In this document: piece by piece, positions 14,401-28,100 of the stretch
How the letters are laid out: every line of letters begins with the position of its first letter
Numbering within the stretch: the stretch's first letter is position 1
Assembly (NCBI GenBank): GCA_009869945.1
Contig: WIXG01000181.1
Location: 62,001-126,000 of the forward strand
Origin: Mesaphorura yosii
Lineage: Eukaryota > Arthropoda > Collembola > Poduromorpha > Tullbergiidae
DNA length: 64,000 nt
Reading direction: 5' to 3'
The notes under the pieces: generated by a model
Told to the model about the DNA's origin: nothing
Seen by the model: the letters and a program-made list of their open reading frames with translations, nothing else
Databases searched by the model: none
Made by a program: the position numbers and the translations under genes

Positions 14401-15801
14401 GTACAGCAAACGGAATGATTTGCTGAATGAATCCACGCGTTGTTGTCGGAAGTACTGCAAGCTGAAGCAAAGGTAAATATTCTTTGAAGCACTGAATGCT
14501 GAATTTGACACGTTCTCACTTCGCACAAAGCACGGCACGACGGACAATTAGTTGTTTGTCAATTGTTCTTAATGCACTCTAAAACTCTAATGTTTTGTAT
14601 TTTGTGTGGTGTCTGGACTGGCCTCAGTACTAGTTCGCTTTGTGTTGCGCTGCAGGTCGTTTATTTTATTCGCGACGTACAGCATGATGCACGATGGACA
14701 ATAAACTGTCCCGTTGCACTTACGAATTACGATACTTATCACACATGACACATTCCATGAAAATTGCAATAATAGACTGTTATCAGCATTTATCTCCAAC
14801 CAAGCTCTGCAGTCTTGGTTTTTGGTACACTCACAAATCACAATCACTCGACTGCCTTCCGTACCAGTGACTAGACAAGTTAATTGACGAGTGTTATGGA
14901 ACACGACGACACTGACGACTGACACGAAATGACGAATGATGAATGAACAATGAATTGCTTAACAAGTGCTGAAATGAAATCCAACAGCTGGAAGCTGCTG
15001 AGGACGCACGTGACAGCATTAAATTTAACACGCTCGTGTGTGAATAAAATCACTGCTTAATATATTTTTAGAATTCATAGCCATAACCTGCACTACTCCT
15101 GGAAAAGTACTGTGGATCCACGACATGCAATGACAAGAGGCCACGGGCTATTAGGCAGAAGAACCTCGCTGTCTTCTTCTTCAGTGATCTCATGCGTGAA
15201 TGCTTCAATGCTTAATTGCTGGCGTACCTTTTGAACTAATAATTTAAAGCGGTGATTAACATAAACGCAGACTCCTCAAATGCACTGCGCTGATGCAAAA
15301 TCAACATGTTGCTGTTACGTGTGCAATGGAAAATGGATGGATGGTCTGAACAAACTCTCAGCCATGCGTTAATTAAAGTACTCAGCTGAGCTTTCAACTG
15401 TGGCATGGAACTAATTGACCATGTAGACTTAAATTCAAGTGAGATTATTAGCAGGATTACAATTACTCACGCTCGTGTGGGCTGAACGTGTTAAAATCTG
15501 ACGTTTCAGTCGCGGGCTCGTGACGTGAGGCTTTTATCTTTTATGCCCGCCCGACGCACGGCGTGACGTGTTGTGTAGTCGAGTTTCAGGAAATATTTAG
15601 GATTGAATTAAATTTCGCCAAGATACCTCGACGCAGCAGCTGACATACAGAAATGATTGAAACGAAATATCTCCATGAACCAGTCGGTATTTAATTGAAA
15701 TGTTCTTGGTGCATGAAGGAGCAAAAGCGATAAGAATAGACGCTGGAATCTGGAATTTGTCTGAAAAACTTGTGGGTTCTGTGCCATCCCGCCGCACATT
15801 C
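8427..15801. other. Gene-poor stretch upstream of PDE8; no gene supported
   Basis: Seven kilobases with only short ORFs of low-complexity or random composition on both strands. None shows a recognised domain or a chain of phase-compatible exons. It may contain the PDE8 promoter, 5' untranslated exons or alternative first exons. A minor direct repeat of the motif GACGAGATTCG occurs at about 9950-9972. An open frame at 11636-11932 was considered and not accepted. I see no tRNA or other RNA gene. Confidence 0.5.
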
Positions 15802-17016
15802 TCACCGCCTATTCGGAAATATTCCCTTAAACCCATGAAACCCGAGGAATGTAATTTCCCCGTCGAATGGAATACCAAAACTGAGCAGTGGAAAGAAGTA
15901 TTCGATATCGCCGCCGTAACTGGAGAAGAAGCTGTCGTCCTCGGAAGCTTTTGGAGTTGCGGCAGTCGTGGTAGAAGAGACACTCGAATCTGTTGAAGAC
16001 GATTCATCAGCATCCGAAGAGTCGGACCTTGAAATAGTCGAAGTCGAGCTGCTGCTGCCTGATTGTGTCTTCTTCTTGCGCCGCCGTCGACGTCGGTTAG
16101 GGCTTGGTCCACGTCTCGCCGGACTCGTCCCTGGTTTGAATGAATTGAAGTAGGATCTCATGCTGGGAGTCTGGTCAGGTCTCTCGATTTGATCCGAATC
16201 TGATCGGGATGAAATTGAGAAAGAAGTCACCTGGAAATTTTCGCTAGGTTTCGCTTGGTCTTGTCCCCAGGCTTGATTTGACCGGAGAACGCGGCTGCTT
16301 CTGGATTCGGGCTTGTTGGCACCTGTAATGAAATTTGATCCTTTAGATAAGATACTTGATTTTCCGCAAAGGGCATTGAAGGTATGCCGGTGAAAACTAT
16401 TTTTTTTTTTGAGTTCATGGGCTAGCAGACTAGAATGATGAAATGATGCACTTTTACCTGTCCCGTCGTTACCGCTGTCACCCATTTCAGCCACAATGTT
16501 CTCAATTTCATCTTCACTGTTCTCTTTGACACCATCTCGATCCGCGTTCGCGTCTTCTTTCTGTCTCACATTTTCATTATCTCCATCCTTTGTTATCTCT
16601 CGCAGCTCACACTCTGTTTGCCAAAACGCCAGCAAATCAGCCATCAATGATGAAACTGTGTACTCATCCGGAATGTTATTTGATCTTCCACTCTCGTCTC
16701 CTCTACTTCTTTTAATCAAGTCTTTCGCCTGAACATGAGCCAATGGATATAAATAGTTGAACAATTGTTCTGGATCGTCAAAGTCTACGTTGCTATTCAG
16801 CTTATTGGCTGAGGACCGCTTCGCCCGATGCACAGGAGAACTTTCCAAGTGATTGCTCACATAGTCACAAGATAGTTTCCAGAGATTGTCCCAAATCGAG
16901 CCAGGTGCTGGTACTTTGCCTTGATTGTGGTTGGGAAAACTTTGATTAGCTTTTGTTTGACTGAATTCCGTCACGAAAATGAAGACAACAAGAACTCGTT
17001 TCCAGTATTCGATCAT
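15802..17016 (-). CDS. Unrecognised secreted, Ser-rich and polybasic protein
   Basis: I do not recognise a family. Start chosen at ATG 17016 because it begins a typical signal peptide (MIEYWKRVLVVFIFVTEF). Proposed exons 16458-17016 and 15802-16322; the intron between them (donor GTAAAAG, acceptor TTACAG, including an A-rich run) is a multiple of three, so the frame would stay open if retained. Spliced product is about 359 aa. After the signal there is an acidic middle (many Glu/Asp/Asn), then a run of about ten Arg/Lys (16076-16105), a Ser/Thr/Asp-rich stretch, and a C-terminus rich in Phe, Gly and Ile. A dibasic AKRSS site around 16830 could be a prohormone-type cleavage site. Whether it is a secreted precursor or a misread nuclear protein cannot be decided here. 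Confidence 0.45.
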   Translation of the reverse strand: MIEYWKRVLVVFIFVTEFSQTKANQSFPNHNQGKVPAPGSIWDNLWKLSCDYVSNHLESSPVHRAKRSSANKLNSNVDFDDPEQLFNYLYPLAHVQAKDLIKRSRGDESGRSNNIPDEYTVSSLMADLLAFWQTECELREITKDGDNENVRQKEDANADRDGVKENSEDEIENIVAEMGDSGNDGTGKSASFHHSSLLAHELKKKNSFHRHTFNALCGKSSILSKGSNFITGANKPESRSSRVLRSNQAWGQDQAKPSENFQVTSFSISSRSDSDQIERPDQTPSMRSYFNSFKPGTSPARRGPSPNRRRRRRKKKTQSGSSSSTSTISRSDSSDADESSSTDSSVSSTTTAATPKASEDDSFFSSYGGDIEYFFPLLSFGIPFDGEITFLGFHGFKGIFPNRR

Positions 17017-17480
17017 TTTGAGAATGCGAAACAAATATACGGCGTGCCGAGCGCCGAGGCACGTCGCTCCCGTCGTCACTTGAAAGGCTTGAAGCAGAAG
17101 TTTTGAATGATGGAATTTTAACGACAAAAAAAAGACAATATAATTCTTTACAATCAAGCCATTCAAGCAACAAGCATTTAACTCAGTCCGTCGCGAGTTT
17201 AAAAATAAATTTGTCATTAATGTACTGTACGCTCAGCTGAATTCTTACAAAAGGAAGAAGTTCATGCACCTCAATTACCGAAAGCGTAATGAGTTTTTCC
17301 AGACAAAGAACGAAATGGATCTGGTTTACCGTTACATAAATAAATCACAAATACACAGACTGAACTTGACCATGAATTCAAATTTATTTCAATTTAAACC
17401 ATCCTCAAATCCATTTAAAGATATAAAGTTTAACATCAAAGCTGTTCAGCTCTAGTTTAGTTGATCCAAAGTTAAACAAA

Positions 17481-18370
<890 letters not shown>

Positions 18371-19875
18371 GATTTATCTTCCAGATGAAGCCTTGCACCT
18401 TCGGGTAAATTCCTTCTAAATCTGTTGATTTCTAATTAACTTAATTCTCCGGCGAATTGAACACGTTCGACTACAGGGGCAGCATAGCGAATACCGCATA
18501 CAGAAATATGGTCGAGATCACTCAAATGCATGCCACATGCTTGCACTGCAGGAGGAATGGCTTTCCAACGAGAAGTTTGGGCTTTTGGCGTATAGAGCGC
18601 AGGCGAGAGGCTCTCACGAGATTCAGGGCACATTGTACGAAGTACGAGTACGTACGAGTTAAAGGAGCAAGGTCATCCAGTTATGAAACCAAGCCTGAGT
18701 TGCAAGATATCACAACCACGGCGAGTGAACGCGAGCTGCGATGCGATGTGGGATGGAGTGAATGTTCCTTATGATGCAAGCAGTGTACTCGTACAGTGTC
18801 CATAGTCTTTCTCGTTGAGAAAAGGGTTCGAGGCTCACATCTGACCGATTTGATTGGTGAATTCGGCTCAGGTGATTGTTGGCTGGCCCTTTCCTTTGTT
18901 GACCGTTTGGAAGGTACTTAAGGCCGCAATGTTTACGTGGAAGAGCTGAACCAACAATGCACGGATACAAATGAGCCCAACTGTATATTTATGTACTCGG
19001 TTGCGTATTTGTATTTACGTTTCAGATTCTCTGATTCTAGTTTAAGCATCAATCTCGTCGTGTGCGCGTATAACGTGCGGTTGGCAACTTCTAAACTAAA
19101 GTTCTGAGAGCCAGAGCCAAGTACTAACGAATGGTCGCATAATGCTATTCGCTAATTTTGCATCTGCAGCATGATCATCACAATTCACGTCCAGATACGA
19201 AAACAACTTTATCACGCAGACAACATTCGCCAATGAGCTCAAGAAGACAGGAAAGATTTTAACGTCTGCGTTCTATTATTACACGAATAATTACTAAACC
19301 CTGTTCATAGTCCATTGCGAATTTAAATTTAGTCGTTTAGACTGCCTAGACCCAGTCAGTTTGAACTGCAACTGGTATCTCAAAACAATAAGACTCGACT
19401 AAGATAACAAGTGTGCTGGTCTGAAATAGCGTATAGCTCTCGTTCCATTTGCATTTTGCATTGTTTATGAAGGAAACTGAAAGTGGAAAGTGCTCTCATC
19501 CGAATTCAGCTGATTATTGTGATATTTGACCACCACCGCTAATGTGGTTGGGGTAAAATCTAAAGTAGGAAATTAGACAAAGAGCAAGAACTACGAACTT
19601 CTCACAATCACGGTCGGGTTAGAAACGCAATAGGTAAGTTAATGGGCTTAATTCATTGCTGGGGTTGATATCGGGTGCGTCGTGCACGTGGAGAGGTGAA
19701 GGGTCGGGTGGGTTTATATAATTGGTAATCAACGGCGCTGACTGCCGTGACCCTGTTCCCATTCTGTAAATTATTACATTACAAATTCCAGGATAATTTC
19801 AGTCAAAATTCTTCATTGGCACATAAAATTCCTTTCTATTGGTGTCCATTCAACGTTAATTCCAAATTATTCGCT
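18371..19875. promoter_or_regulatory. Head-to-head intergenic region between eS17 and CLPX
   Basis: About 1.5 kb separates the divergent starts of eS17 (minus) and CLPX (plus), so it must hold both promoters. I see no supportable coding region. Short ORFs on both strands at 18.4-19.0 kb lack splice context and any family resemblance. No TATA box or other core promoter element could be assigned with confidence. Confidence 0.4.
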
Positions 19876-22800
19876 ATGATTTGCAGCTCTAAAGCTATGA
19901 GCACCATTTCATCAACTTTACGCAGTGGATCTGGCTTGCGAAAAATTTTCATTGTCACAACAAATTCGACGTCATCGAGTCACACTGGCAGTCCCACGCG
20001 CCTAAGCAGTTGCGGTCAATTTGGGCATCATCCGCGCAATCACAATCGTAAGTGAATCTCTTTGTGTTAACGACATGAACAGAATCGTGGACGTTCCGCC
20101 ACGATTTGATAGATTGAATGAGCGATCAGGTCAAAATCATGAAAGTACATGAATAGCACATGCATACAAATGTTCATTTCTGATGACGTGACGTTCGTCT
20201 AGGATTATCTTAATCTAGATTAGTATTTCTCTGAGGCACCCAACGTTTTATCCTTCCAATCGTCTGTATGGTACAATGGCATTGACCTATGACCCTCCAT
20301 TCGTTTAGTTATCACTGTCGCTTTTATAGCAATGCGTCACATACATCACTGTTTTAAATTGGAATTAGGAACTGTGCTTGATGCTGGAACTGGGCAGTGC
20401 AAAATCAAGATGTAAAAATTACGAAGGAAAGTCTTGCGGCACAGTGTTAGATAAACTAGACCTTATTCCGAGAGAAACAGAAGCCCAGCTCCTTCCGGCC
20501 GAATATTTTAAGTTCGAGTGAGAGATTCGGGGAGACACCAGACGCAAATCGGGGTCAAGGCTGATTGTGATTGCATGATTGCATTTTGCATCAATTTGGC
20601 AATGCTTATTTGAACTTATTTCGACACCATCAAATCATACACAATTACGATTTTATTTGAGCGCAGCACAAGTGAAAGGTGCTCTGTTGCTCTTATCTAC
20701 CACACCATCGCCATCGACTTGTTAATATATTCGGCTTGAAGTCGCATAAATATTCAATATGTTTGTTGTTATTCTGATAAACTCATGGTGGGAGTGTCGA
20801 ATTGATCGATGCTAGGACAACTCATTTTATTCACATCTCATGCTGGAAAAGTCATGTTCGTAAAAACTTATGTTGAAGGACGAATTATGTTCTTAAATCT
20901 CATGGTTGACTCCAAGTTATGTTCATATAAATTCATGTTATAGATTGTGTTAGACAAATGAAATATTTGAAACAATAGCAAAGAACCCGATTTTGCGATT
21001 CCTTCCATGAGTCAATAAGAAAATGGTCTCCTCTTGCTGTTTTTGCAATTTCTTGCGGAATTTCCAACTTCCCCAGATTACTTTGATTAATTGTGGACAT
21101 ACCAGCGTTCCTGGTTCGTCGGATCATTTTTTCAGGGCATCAATTTGACTTATAACATGACTTGGGGTCGAGCATGAGATTTCGATATCATGAATAGTCC
21201 AGAACATTAGTTTTTCTAAACATGAGATTTTTTATAACTTAAGTTTTTTAGCATGAGTTTGGCTGTTACGGAATTGATCATGTTCGTCGTTTATACCCAT
21301 ATCCATGCATGGCTTAATATTGCAGCAATTGCGTTACCTTTGAGGTCATTGTTCCAAGTCTTTACGAGCTTGTGCAGCTGAACAAAGGAAATACATCAGC
21401 GATTAGCGAGCACTAATTGCCATGTTATGCTATGCTGTGGTTTAGTATACAATTATCGCGGATGGCGAACCTTAAATGCCGCAATACCGCATAGTACACG
21501 TTACGGTCATCCAGTCTCAGTCAATGAACTTAATTGATGTTCAATTAAGTATGACTCCAGTTTCGGTTGATTTAGACTGTTGTAATGAGATGAATGACAA
21601 GAAATCTTATCCCAATGTTGATTGTAATTAATGTATTGTGCTTAATATAAATTTTAGACACATCCGGATGTTGTTGTTGCACGAAACGATTGTCAACGGC
21701 GGCTGGTAGCAATGGCAGAACTCAGACGGCAAACTCAATACTGCGCCAGGTCAGAGATTATGGGACTACCACGCACACCACTACTACTGGAGGCACTGTT
21801 CGCACCGGCAGCGGATCTGGTCGAGACGGATTGGCATGTCCAAGATGCGGTGATCCATGCGTGCATGTGGAAACATTTATTTGTAAGCTGTACCATTTTA
21901 TAGCACTCCTCCAACTTTATGACTAATCTAGTGTAACTTCTACAGCCTCAGCGAGATTTGTAAAATGTGATAAATGTCAGCACTTCTTTGTGGTTATGTC
22001 CGAATTCGATGGTCGAAAAAATATTCGTGAAAATGCTAGACCTGGTCCAGAGACTTCAGAATCACAACGTTTCGCCTACATTAACAACGTGCAACCTCAA
22101 CAGCAAAAGAAATCACCACCTCCGCCGAAGAAAATATTCGAGTTCCTCAACCGGCATGTAATCGGACAAGGTGATTGTGATTTGCTGAATGAGTTCTAAA
22201 TTGGTTATTATTATATTATTACTAATGTGTCCTGTGTCGTTTTAAACGACTCGTTTCTTGCAGAACAAGCAAAGAAGGTTCTTGCAGTGGCTGTCTACAA
22301 CCATTATAAAAGGCTATCAGTTAATCTTCAGAACGTTGCAGTTCCCGTACGATCATCGGAGCCGACCATCCGCAATTTAGACGGTTTTACCAATCTCACC
22401 AATTCTATTTCTACACGTAATTGTTGATTGAATGAGCCTTCATCTTTCTAATCAATCGATGCGCGCTCATTACACGAATTATTCCTTAAACGCTTCTTAG
22501 CTTGTTGAAGGAATACGTGTAGACAAATTGAAAAACTTGATGCTTACATCGCACCTTTGTCCCTGCAGATTTACTGCACCTGGGTGGTCTCGGACACAGC
22601 TCGGCACTTGGGACATTTCCACAAGGACACCAGACTCAGGGCCCGCATCACCACATTGGACCCAGCTGGGCTAATTCAGACACGTATTATGAGGGCAGAA
22701 CTCCTCGTACAGGAAATACCGGCATGAATATCAATGTCAACAATGGCCCGTCATCCACGTCTCAAAATGTGAACGGCAATCCACCCGTAAGTGGGAGCGA

Positions 22801-24364
22801 TATTTTAGAATCTGGAGCGCAAGATGCCAAATTAGACAAATCCAACATCTTATTGTTGGGACCGACTGGCTCAGGTAAGAAGCCACAAGCCACAAACGAG
22901 TAGAATTCTTTCTTGTTACGATGTTCAACTTGAAAATACGCCAAATGTTTCAGGCAAGACGTTATTAGCCCAAACGATTGCACAATGTCTCGATGTGCCT
23001 TTTGCTATCTGTGACTGCACGACCCTGACACAAGCCGGTTATGTCGGCGAAGACATCGAGTCTGTAATAGCGAAGTTACTACAGGACGCTAATTACAATG
23101 TGGAAAGAGCGCAGACTGGTATCGTTTTCTTGGACGAAGTTGACAAAATTGGGGCTGTCCCAGGAATTCACCAATTGCGTGATGTTGGAGGCGAAGGAGT
23201 CCAGCAAGGTCTGTATTATTGAAAATTAGTATTAAATTTCAATACCATAACTGCAGTTATATTTCAATCCCACTTGCTTTCATTTTTTACAGGAATGCTC
23301 AAGGTAAAAATCCTGATATTTATATTGAAACTTTGATTACGACTTCCTCGTACCATCCGTCCTCTAAGTACCAATTTTTATTTTTATTAATAGATGTTAG
23401 AAGGGACAGTCGTAAATGTTCCTGAAAGAAACGCTCCACGAAAGCTTCGAGGAGAATCGGTTCAAGTTGATACGACGAATATTTTATTTGTGGCTTCTGG
23501 CGCTTTTAATGGGCTCGATCGAATCGTTTCTCGCCGGAAAAATGAAAAGGTTTGTGGTCTATAACACGAGCAAGATTTCAGTTGGCCTGTTTGATTTTAA
23601 TTTGTCTTGAATCGTAGTACCTCGGTTTTGGGATCCCAGCGTCTGGATCACCGGGTCGCCGCGCAGCACACCAGGCAGGTGTGGCAAACATGTCCTCGGG
23701 TGGACTCAACACTGCCGCTGATGACAATGCCGAGATGGACGCATTTTTGAAACAAGTGGAAGCTAGAGATTTGATCGAGTTTGGTATGATTCCGGTACGT
23801 CAAACAGGGTATTTGTACACGTTTTTGAGGTGCTGATTGAAATGCCTTCTGATCGTTTAGGAATTCGTTGGCCGCTTTCCTGTTCTAGTCCCTTTCCATT
23901 CCTTGAGTGAAGATTTGCTAGTCAGAATTTTAACTGAACCGAGGAATGCAATGGTTCCACAGTTTCAGCGCTTGCTTGCGATGGACAAGGTAGAAATACG
24001 AACCTGTACATATGTCGATTAGTTTTTGAGAGACACGAACTAATTTGGATAGGTGGATCTTTCATTTACCCCTGGAGCACTGAAGGCAATTGCTCATCAA
24101 GCCATGGAGCGGAAAACTGGAGCTCGTGGACTTCGCGCTATCGTCGAAAGTATTTTACTAGAACCAATGTTTGAGATCCCGGGATCAGACGTCACAGCAG
24201 TTCACATCACAGACGGAGTTGTCTACGGCCACTGCAACCCCATTTACTCGCGTAATGGTGACGTTAGCCTCGTGGCCGACTCCGTGCATAACTCTCAGTC
24301 TAACCCCCTAAATAACACTCAGGTCTTAGAGGAAGAAATGCTGGAACTGAAACGGCGCGCGTAG
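19876..24364 (+). CDS. CLPX: ATP-dependent Clp protease ATP-binding subunit ClpX, mitochondrial
   Basis: AAA+ unfoldase that feeds proteins to ClpP in the mitochondrial matrix. Eleven exons: 19876-20047, 21658-21882, 21946-22170, 22264-22416, 22569-22874, 22954-23211, 23293-23303, 23394-23549, 23618-23794, 23861-23989, 24053-24364. The N-terminus is Ser/Thr/Arg-rich, as expected of a targeting peptide. A C4 zinc finger follows (CPRCGDPC ... CDKC), then [12 protein letters not shown], Walker A GPTGSGKT split across exons 5 and 6, GYVGEDIES, Walker [12 protein letters not shown], and [19 protein letters not shown]. The 11-nt exon at 23293-23303 is needed to keep this last stretch in frame. The C-terminal domain ([23 protein letters not shown]) is complete. 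Intron 1 contains a fold-back element. The exact start is uncertain; a second ATG is at 19897. Confidence 0.95.
20808..21270. mobile_element. Fold-back element with seven-unit repeat arms, 9-bp flanking duplication
   Basis: A 463-bp element in CLPX intron 1, flanked by direct repeats GAATTGATC (20799-20807 and 21271-21279). Each end carries seven tandem units of 11-17 bp based on TCATGTT plus an A-rich tail. The left array is 20838-20943; the right array, in inverted orientation, is 21149-21256. Units pair in order: the outermost is 14 bp on both sides, and left unit 5 and right unit 6 share the form TCATG-TGAC-CCAAG with few differences. The middle (about 20944-21148) has no clear coding content. 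A 9-bp target duplication and long inverted termini suggest a non-autonomous Mutator-like element, but the family is inferred. Confidence 0.7.
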
Positions 24365-25162
24365 ACTAGGATTGACGCAATTTTTATATTTCGACAATGG
24401 CCATCATTGTCATTTCGTGACAAAATTATCAGTGTAAGTAACATTGTAACTGAAATTGCATGCATTTGTTACCTTGAATTAGGCTAGACCACTGCTGGAC
24501 AAAATTGTAAGAGAAATTAAAACCAAAGATGCAACTCGTCCGCTCATTAGTGGACTTGTACCTGTGTAAAAAGATATGGCTAGAAGTGCCGATTCAACTG
24601 ATTAATAATGTTAACTTCCCATGAATCACATACTACTTAAGAATCTTCTTTGCAAGCATTGCGTAATATTAAAAAGTGATTTTTAACTATTTTAAGATGG
24701 TTACAATGTTATATTAGTCAATCTATTGCGTAAGATTAAGATTAAGTTGACTGCTTTCGATCATCATTACTTGAATCCAATGTTAGATGTATTTTATAGC
24801 GATGGCTTGATAAATTAATTCGCAATCATACTAGAATTGAATTTGTACGAAGCAGAAACAAAATCTTGTGAACGTACGACGAATAAAACGAATTTCGCAC
24901 TCGCGTGAAGAATCTGAATCTGACTACTGTTGGATAATTGGAAACAACAGTGGTTCGTGTTTTATTCATTTGCTAACCGACAACAGTTTATTTCAATACA
25001 GTAAACAGAGATCAAAATTATTCAACAGAATTTATCAAGAAGTATTCACATTGCTTAAAAGCGATGATGGTTAAGTCTAAAAGTTTCAGAGAAAAAGTAC
25101 AAACAGTGGAAAAAGATCAATAAATAGAATAAAAATGATAAGAGAAGTTTGAATGTGTAGAG
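24365..25162. other. Convergent 3' region between CLPX and ash1
   Basis: AT-rich spacer holding the 3' untranslated regions of two genes that run toward each other. Candidate AATAAA polyadenylation signals for CLPX lie in the stretch from about 24880 to 25130. No coding region is supported. Confidence 0.5.
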
Positions 25163-28100
25163 TTAAAAAGAAAGTTTGACGGAAACCTTCTTTCGGGTCG
25201 TAAGCAGAAGATGGGATATGTCAGCCCTGTCCACGTTGAAACCTGGAATCCTGGCCTGAAGTGCATCGAGTCTGCGGTTGAGCTTTTCACGTTTCTCAGA
25301 TCTCTGCAATTTAGAAATTGCGTGATTAGGTCTGCTACGCTCTGGACAAAAATGCTTTCGGGTAGTAATTTTCATTCGCGGTTTCATGGTACCTTTTTTG
25401 CCAAAATTGCATTTTCTTGAGCAATAATGTGCTTGCTCTTGCTTTTATCCTCAGTCTTGTGGCCTCGACCTCTCCCTTTCTCTGTGCCATTGGTCGTACT
25501 GTTCGAATCTTGCATTATCATAGGTTTAATTTTGAAGTCTGGGCTCGGTGGACCGTGAGGCTGTCAAAATATGGAATTTATTATAGCTAATTATAAATTC
25601 CGCACAAACTTTTGAGACGATGACATTTCCATCGAAAGCTAAGGGGTAAGGAGACAGAACTGTGCAAGACTTACGTGCAAATTACGTTGAATTTTGAGCT
25701 TTGTCTCAAAGTGGTTGAATGCAAAGTCTTTGGTGCAATAAGCCTGAGATTGGAATTTGCCAATTTTACTGAAAGCCTTCGCCTTCTTGTCCACCCTCAT
25801 ATCGCAAATGTAAAGATGTGCTTCGATGCAATCCTTTGGTCGCCCTTTGCAGTACGTGGCCGAGTCAACCACCCAACATCGCCCAGCTATCAAATCCAAC
25901 GAAATCAATTCCAGAATTGGTGCTCGAAGTATTTCATTTGGATAAAATCGGCGGCTTGGTTCGTGGAATGTTTCGTTCGGTCGAAGATAATTGTACCCAA
26001 ATGCAAAGCGTTTTCCCCTGTCAAAACAAAAGGTAACATTAGGAAATTACAATTCGCAAAAAAATTGTCAGGTTGCTTGTAAATGTATTTCTTACTCTTT
26101 ATCCTTTCTTAACGCGTCGATTCTGAAGATGTCACATTCCGAGGGCACCAATGGACCAGCATTTAAGTACGTCCTCCTGGGCAATTCCGTACCATCTGGT
26201 AGTATTCTCTTCTCCGGTGGCAACTCTCTGAGTACGTACACAGTATCATTCTTGTGAACAACAAATCCGTCTTCTCGTCGCAAGTTTAAATAGAAGGTCA
26301 TGCCATCTGCGTCTGGTGCCTGATTCGGGTTCAGAAGAACTTCTTGGGGAACCTCCCTCGGCTCACACAGCTCGCAATAGTATGGCTTTTCTTTCTCTTC
26401 CTTCTTGGGCTCGCTTGATGTTTCGGCAGCCTTGTCGTCCACATCCATTGGTTCTTGGTCTACAACTGAATTGGCTACTTCGTTGACGGTCGTTCCATCA
26501 TCATCGCTGTACTCGATCTTCTGAGTTTCCATGTCATGAATGCTAACTTTGGGCTCGTTATTTTCAGTCAGCACATTGTCGCCATTTTTCAAAGTGCTTT
26601 GGTCTGAATCTTCTTCCACAAAAACTAGTTCATCGGCCACACTAATCACGATGCCATCATCCAACTCAACTTTTTCCTTTCCATCACCCGCATTTTGCAC
26701 GCTTCCGGAAGCATTTCGTCCTACCTTGACCGGCGTCCTCGTAAACTTGTTTAAGGAATTACGTTTGCTCTTGCCTTTGAGTCCTCTTCCTTTCTTGACA
26801 AGACTCTGGCGCGTGCCATTTGCATTTTCATTCGGGTAAGGAACTCCCATGCAGTCGCAATGTTGCCAAACAAAACACTTCTCACATTGGATCATCATTC
26901 CTTCTTCGGAATATGTGCCGCATATGCACCTAATTACTTCATCACCTTCCACCGCAGTTTGTGTAAATTTTGGCAGCAGCTCGGAATGTGGGACATCTAC
27001 AATTGTACTGAGAACCTTAGAGCTATCTCGAACAATGAAGGGATCCAGTGCACGCATGGCAATCTGCTTTCTCTCCTTGTAAAGTTTCTTAATTTTTGGA
27101 ACGGCTGACTGAACTTCTGGCTTCTCTTTCTCATATGCCAGCGAAAATCGATTCAGGATCAACGCGATGTCAGTCTCCAGTTGTTGGATGTTTTTGTATT
27201 CACCTCGCAGAATTCCTTTCTCCACAGCCTTCAAGCCATTTAGTTTAGAACCGTTCTCAAATTTTGCGTGGAAAACTGGAAATTGCTTTTTAGATGGTGG
27301 CTCCATGAATAGTTCGCATAGGAAGCGTCCAGTCTCATCTACAAAAAAAGGAAACTGATATTTAAAAAACTTGGTCTGCAGCGAGGAATCAGTTGATTGT
27401 TATCTACGAGGTTCTTTATCAGAAGTGGTAGTTCTATCGCTCAGTATTAAATTCAGAACTCTGGCCAAAGTTTTCATCATTTAAGCAAATAATAACAGTC
27501 TGAATCAGAAAGAACGCATACCTTTCCCCTTTGTGACATTTGCATAAAGGTCATACAAAATCTGGGACACATGAGCCAATTGAACAAGCGTCGGGTCTTC
27601 ATCTGGCAAATGCACTGGTTTATTTTTCGTGGAGCCGACTTTGAACCGCAAAATCCAGCTGCTCATAATTTTCTCTAGTTTGTCACCATATTTATCTTTA
27701 ACTTCTCCTCTTGAACGGCGCATCTAAAATTAAACGGGTACGGGTACGCATTTCTTCATTAGAGTGAGTTCCCCTATTCCAAAATTGGTCGTCAACTTGA
27801 CTTACCTTCTCATAATTTCGCACCAGAAAGCAATGATGGGCATGAATAAAATTACAGTCCCTCCGTGAAAGAATCTTCATTTTCACCGTGGGATCAGCAC
27901 GACGACAAACCAGAAGCTGTGTTGATGCGTGAGGTCCTCTAATATTTGCTGACTTGCGCTTCGATGCGCCGTCGCCTTCCTTCCCGTTCTTTGACTTGCC
28001 ACCAATTACTCCTCGGCAACTCGTACTGCCACAATGGCACGGCTGTCACGAGGAAAAATACCTTTTTTCACATAAGAACTTACAAAACTTAAATGATTCA

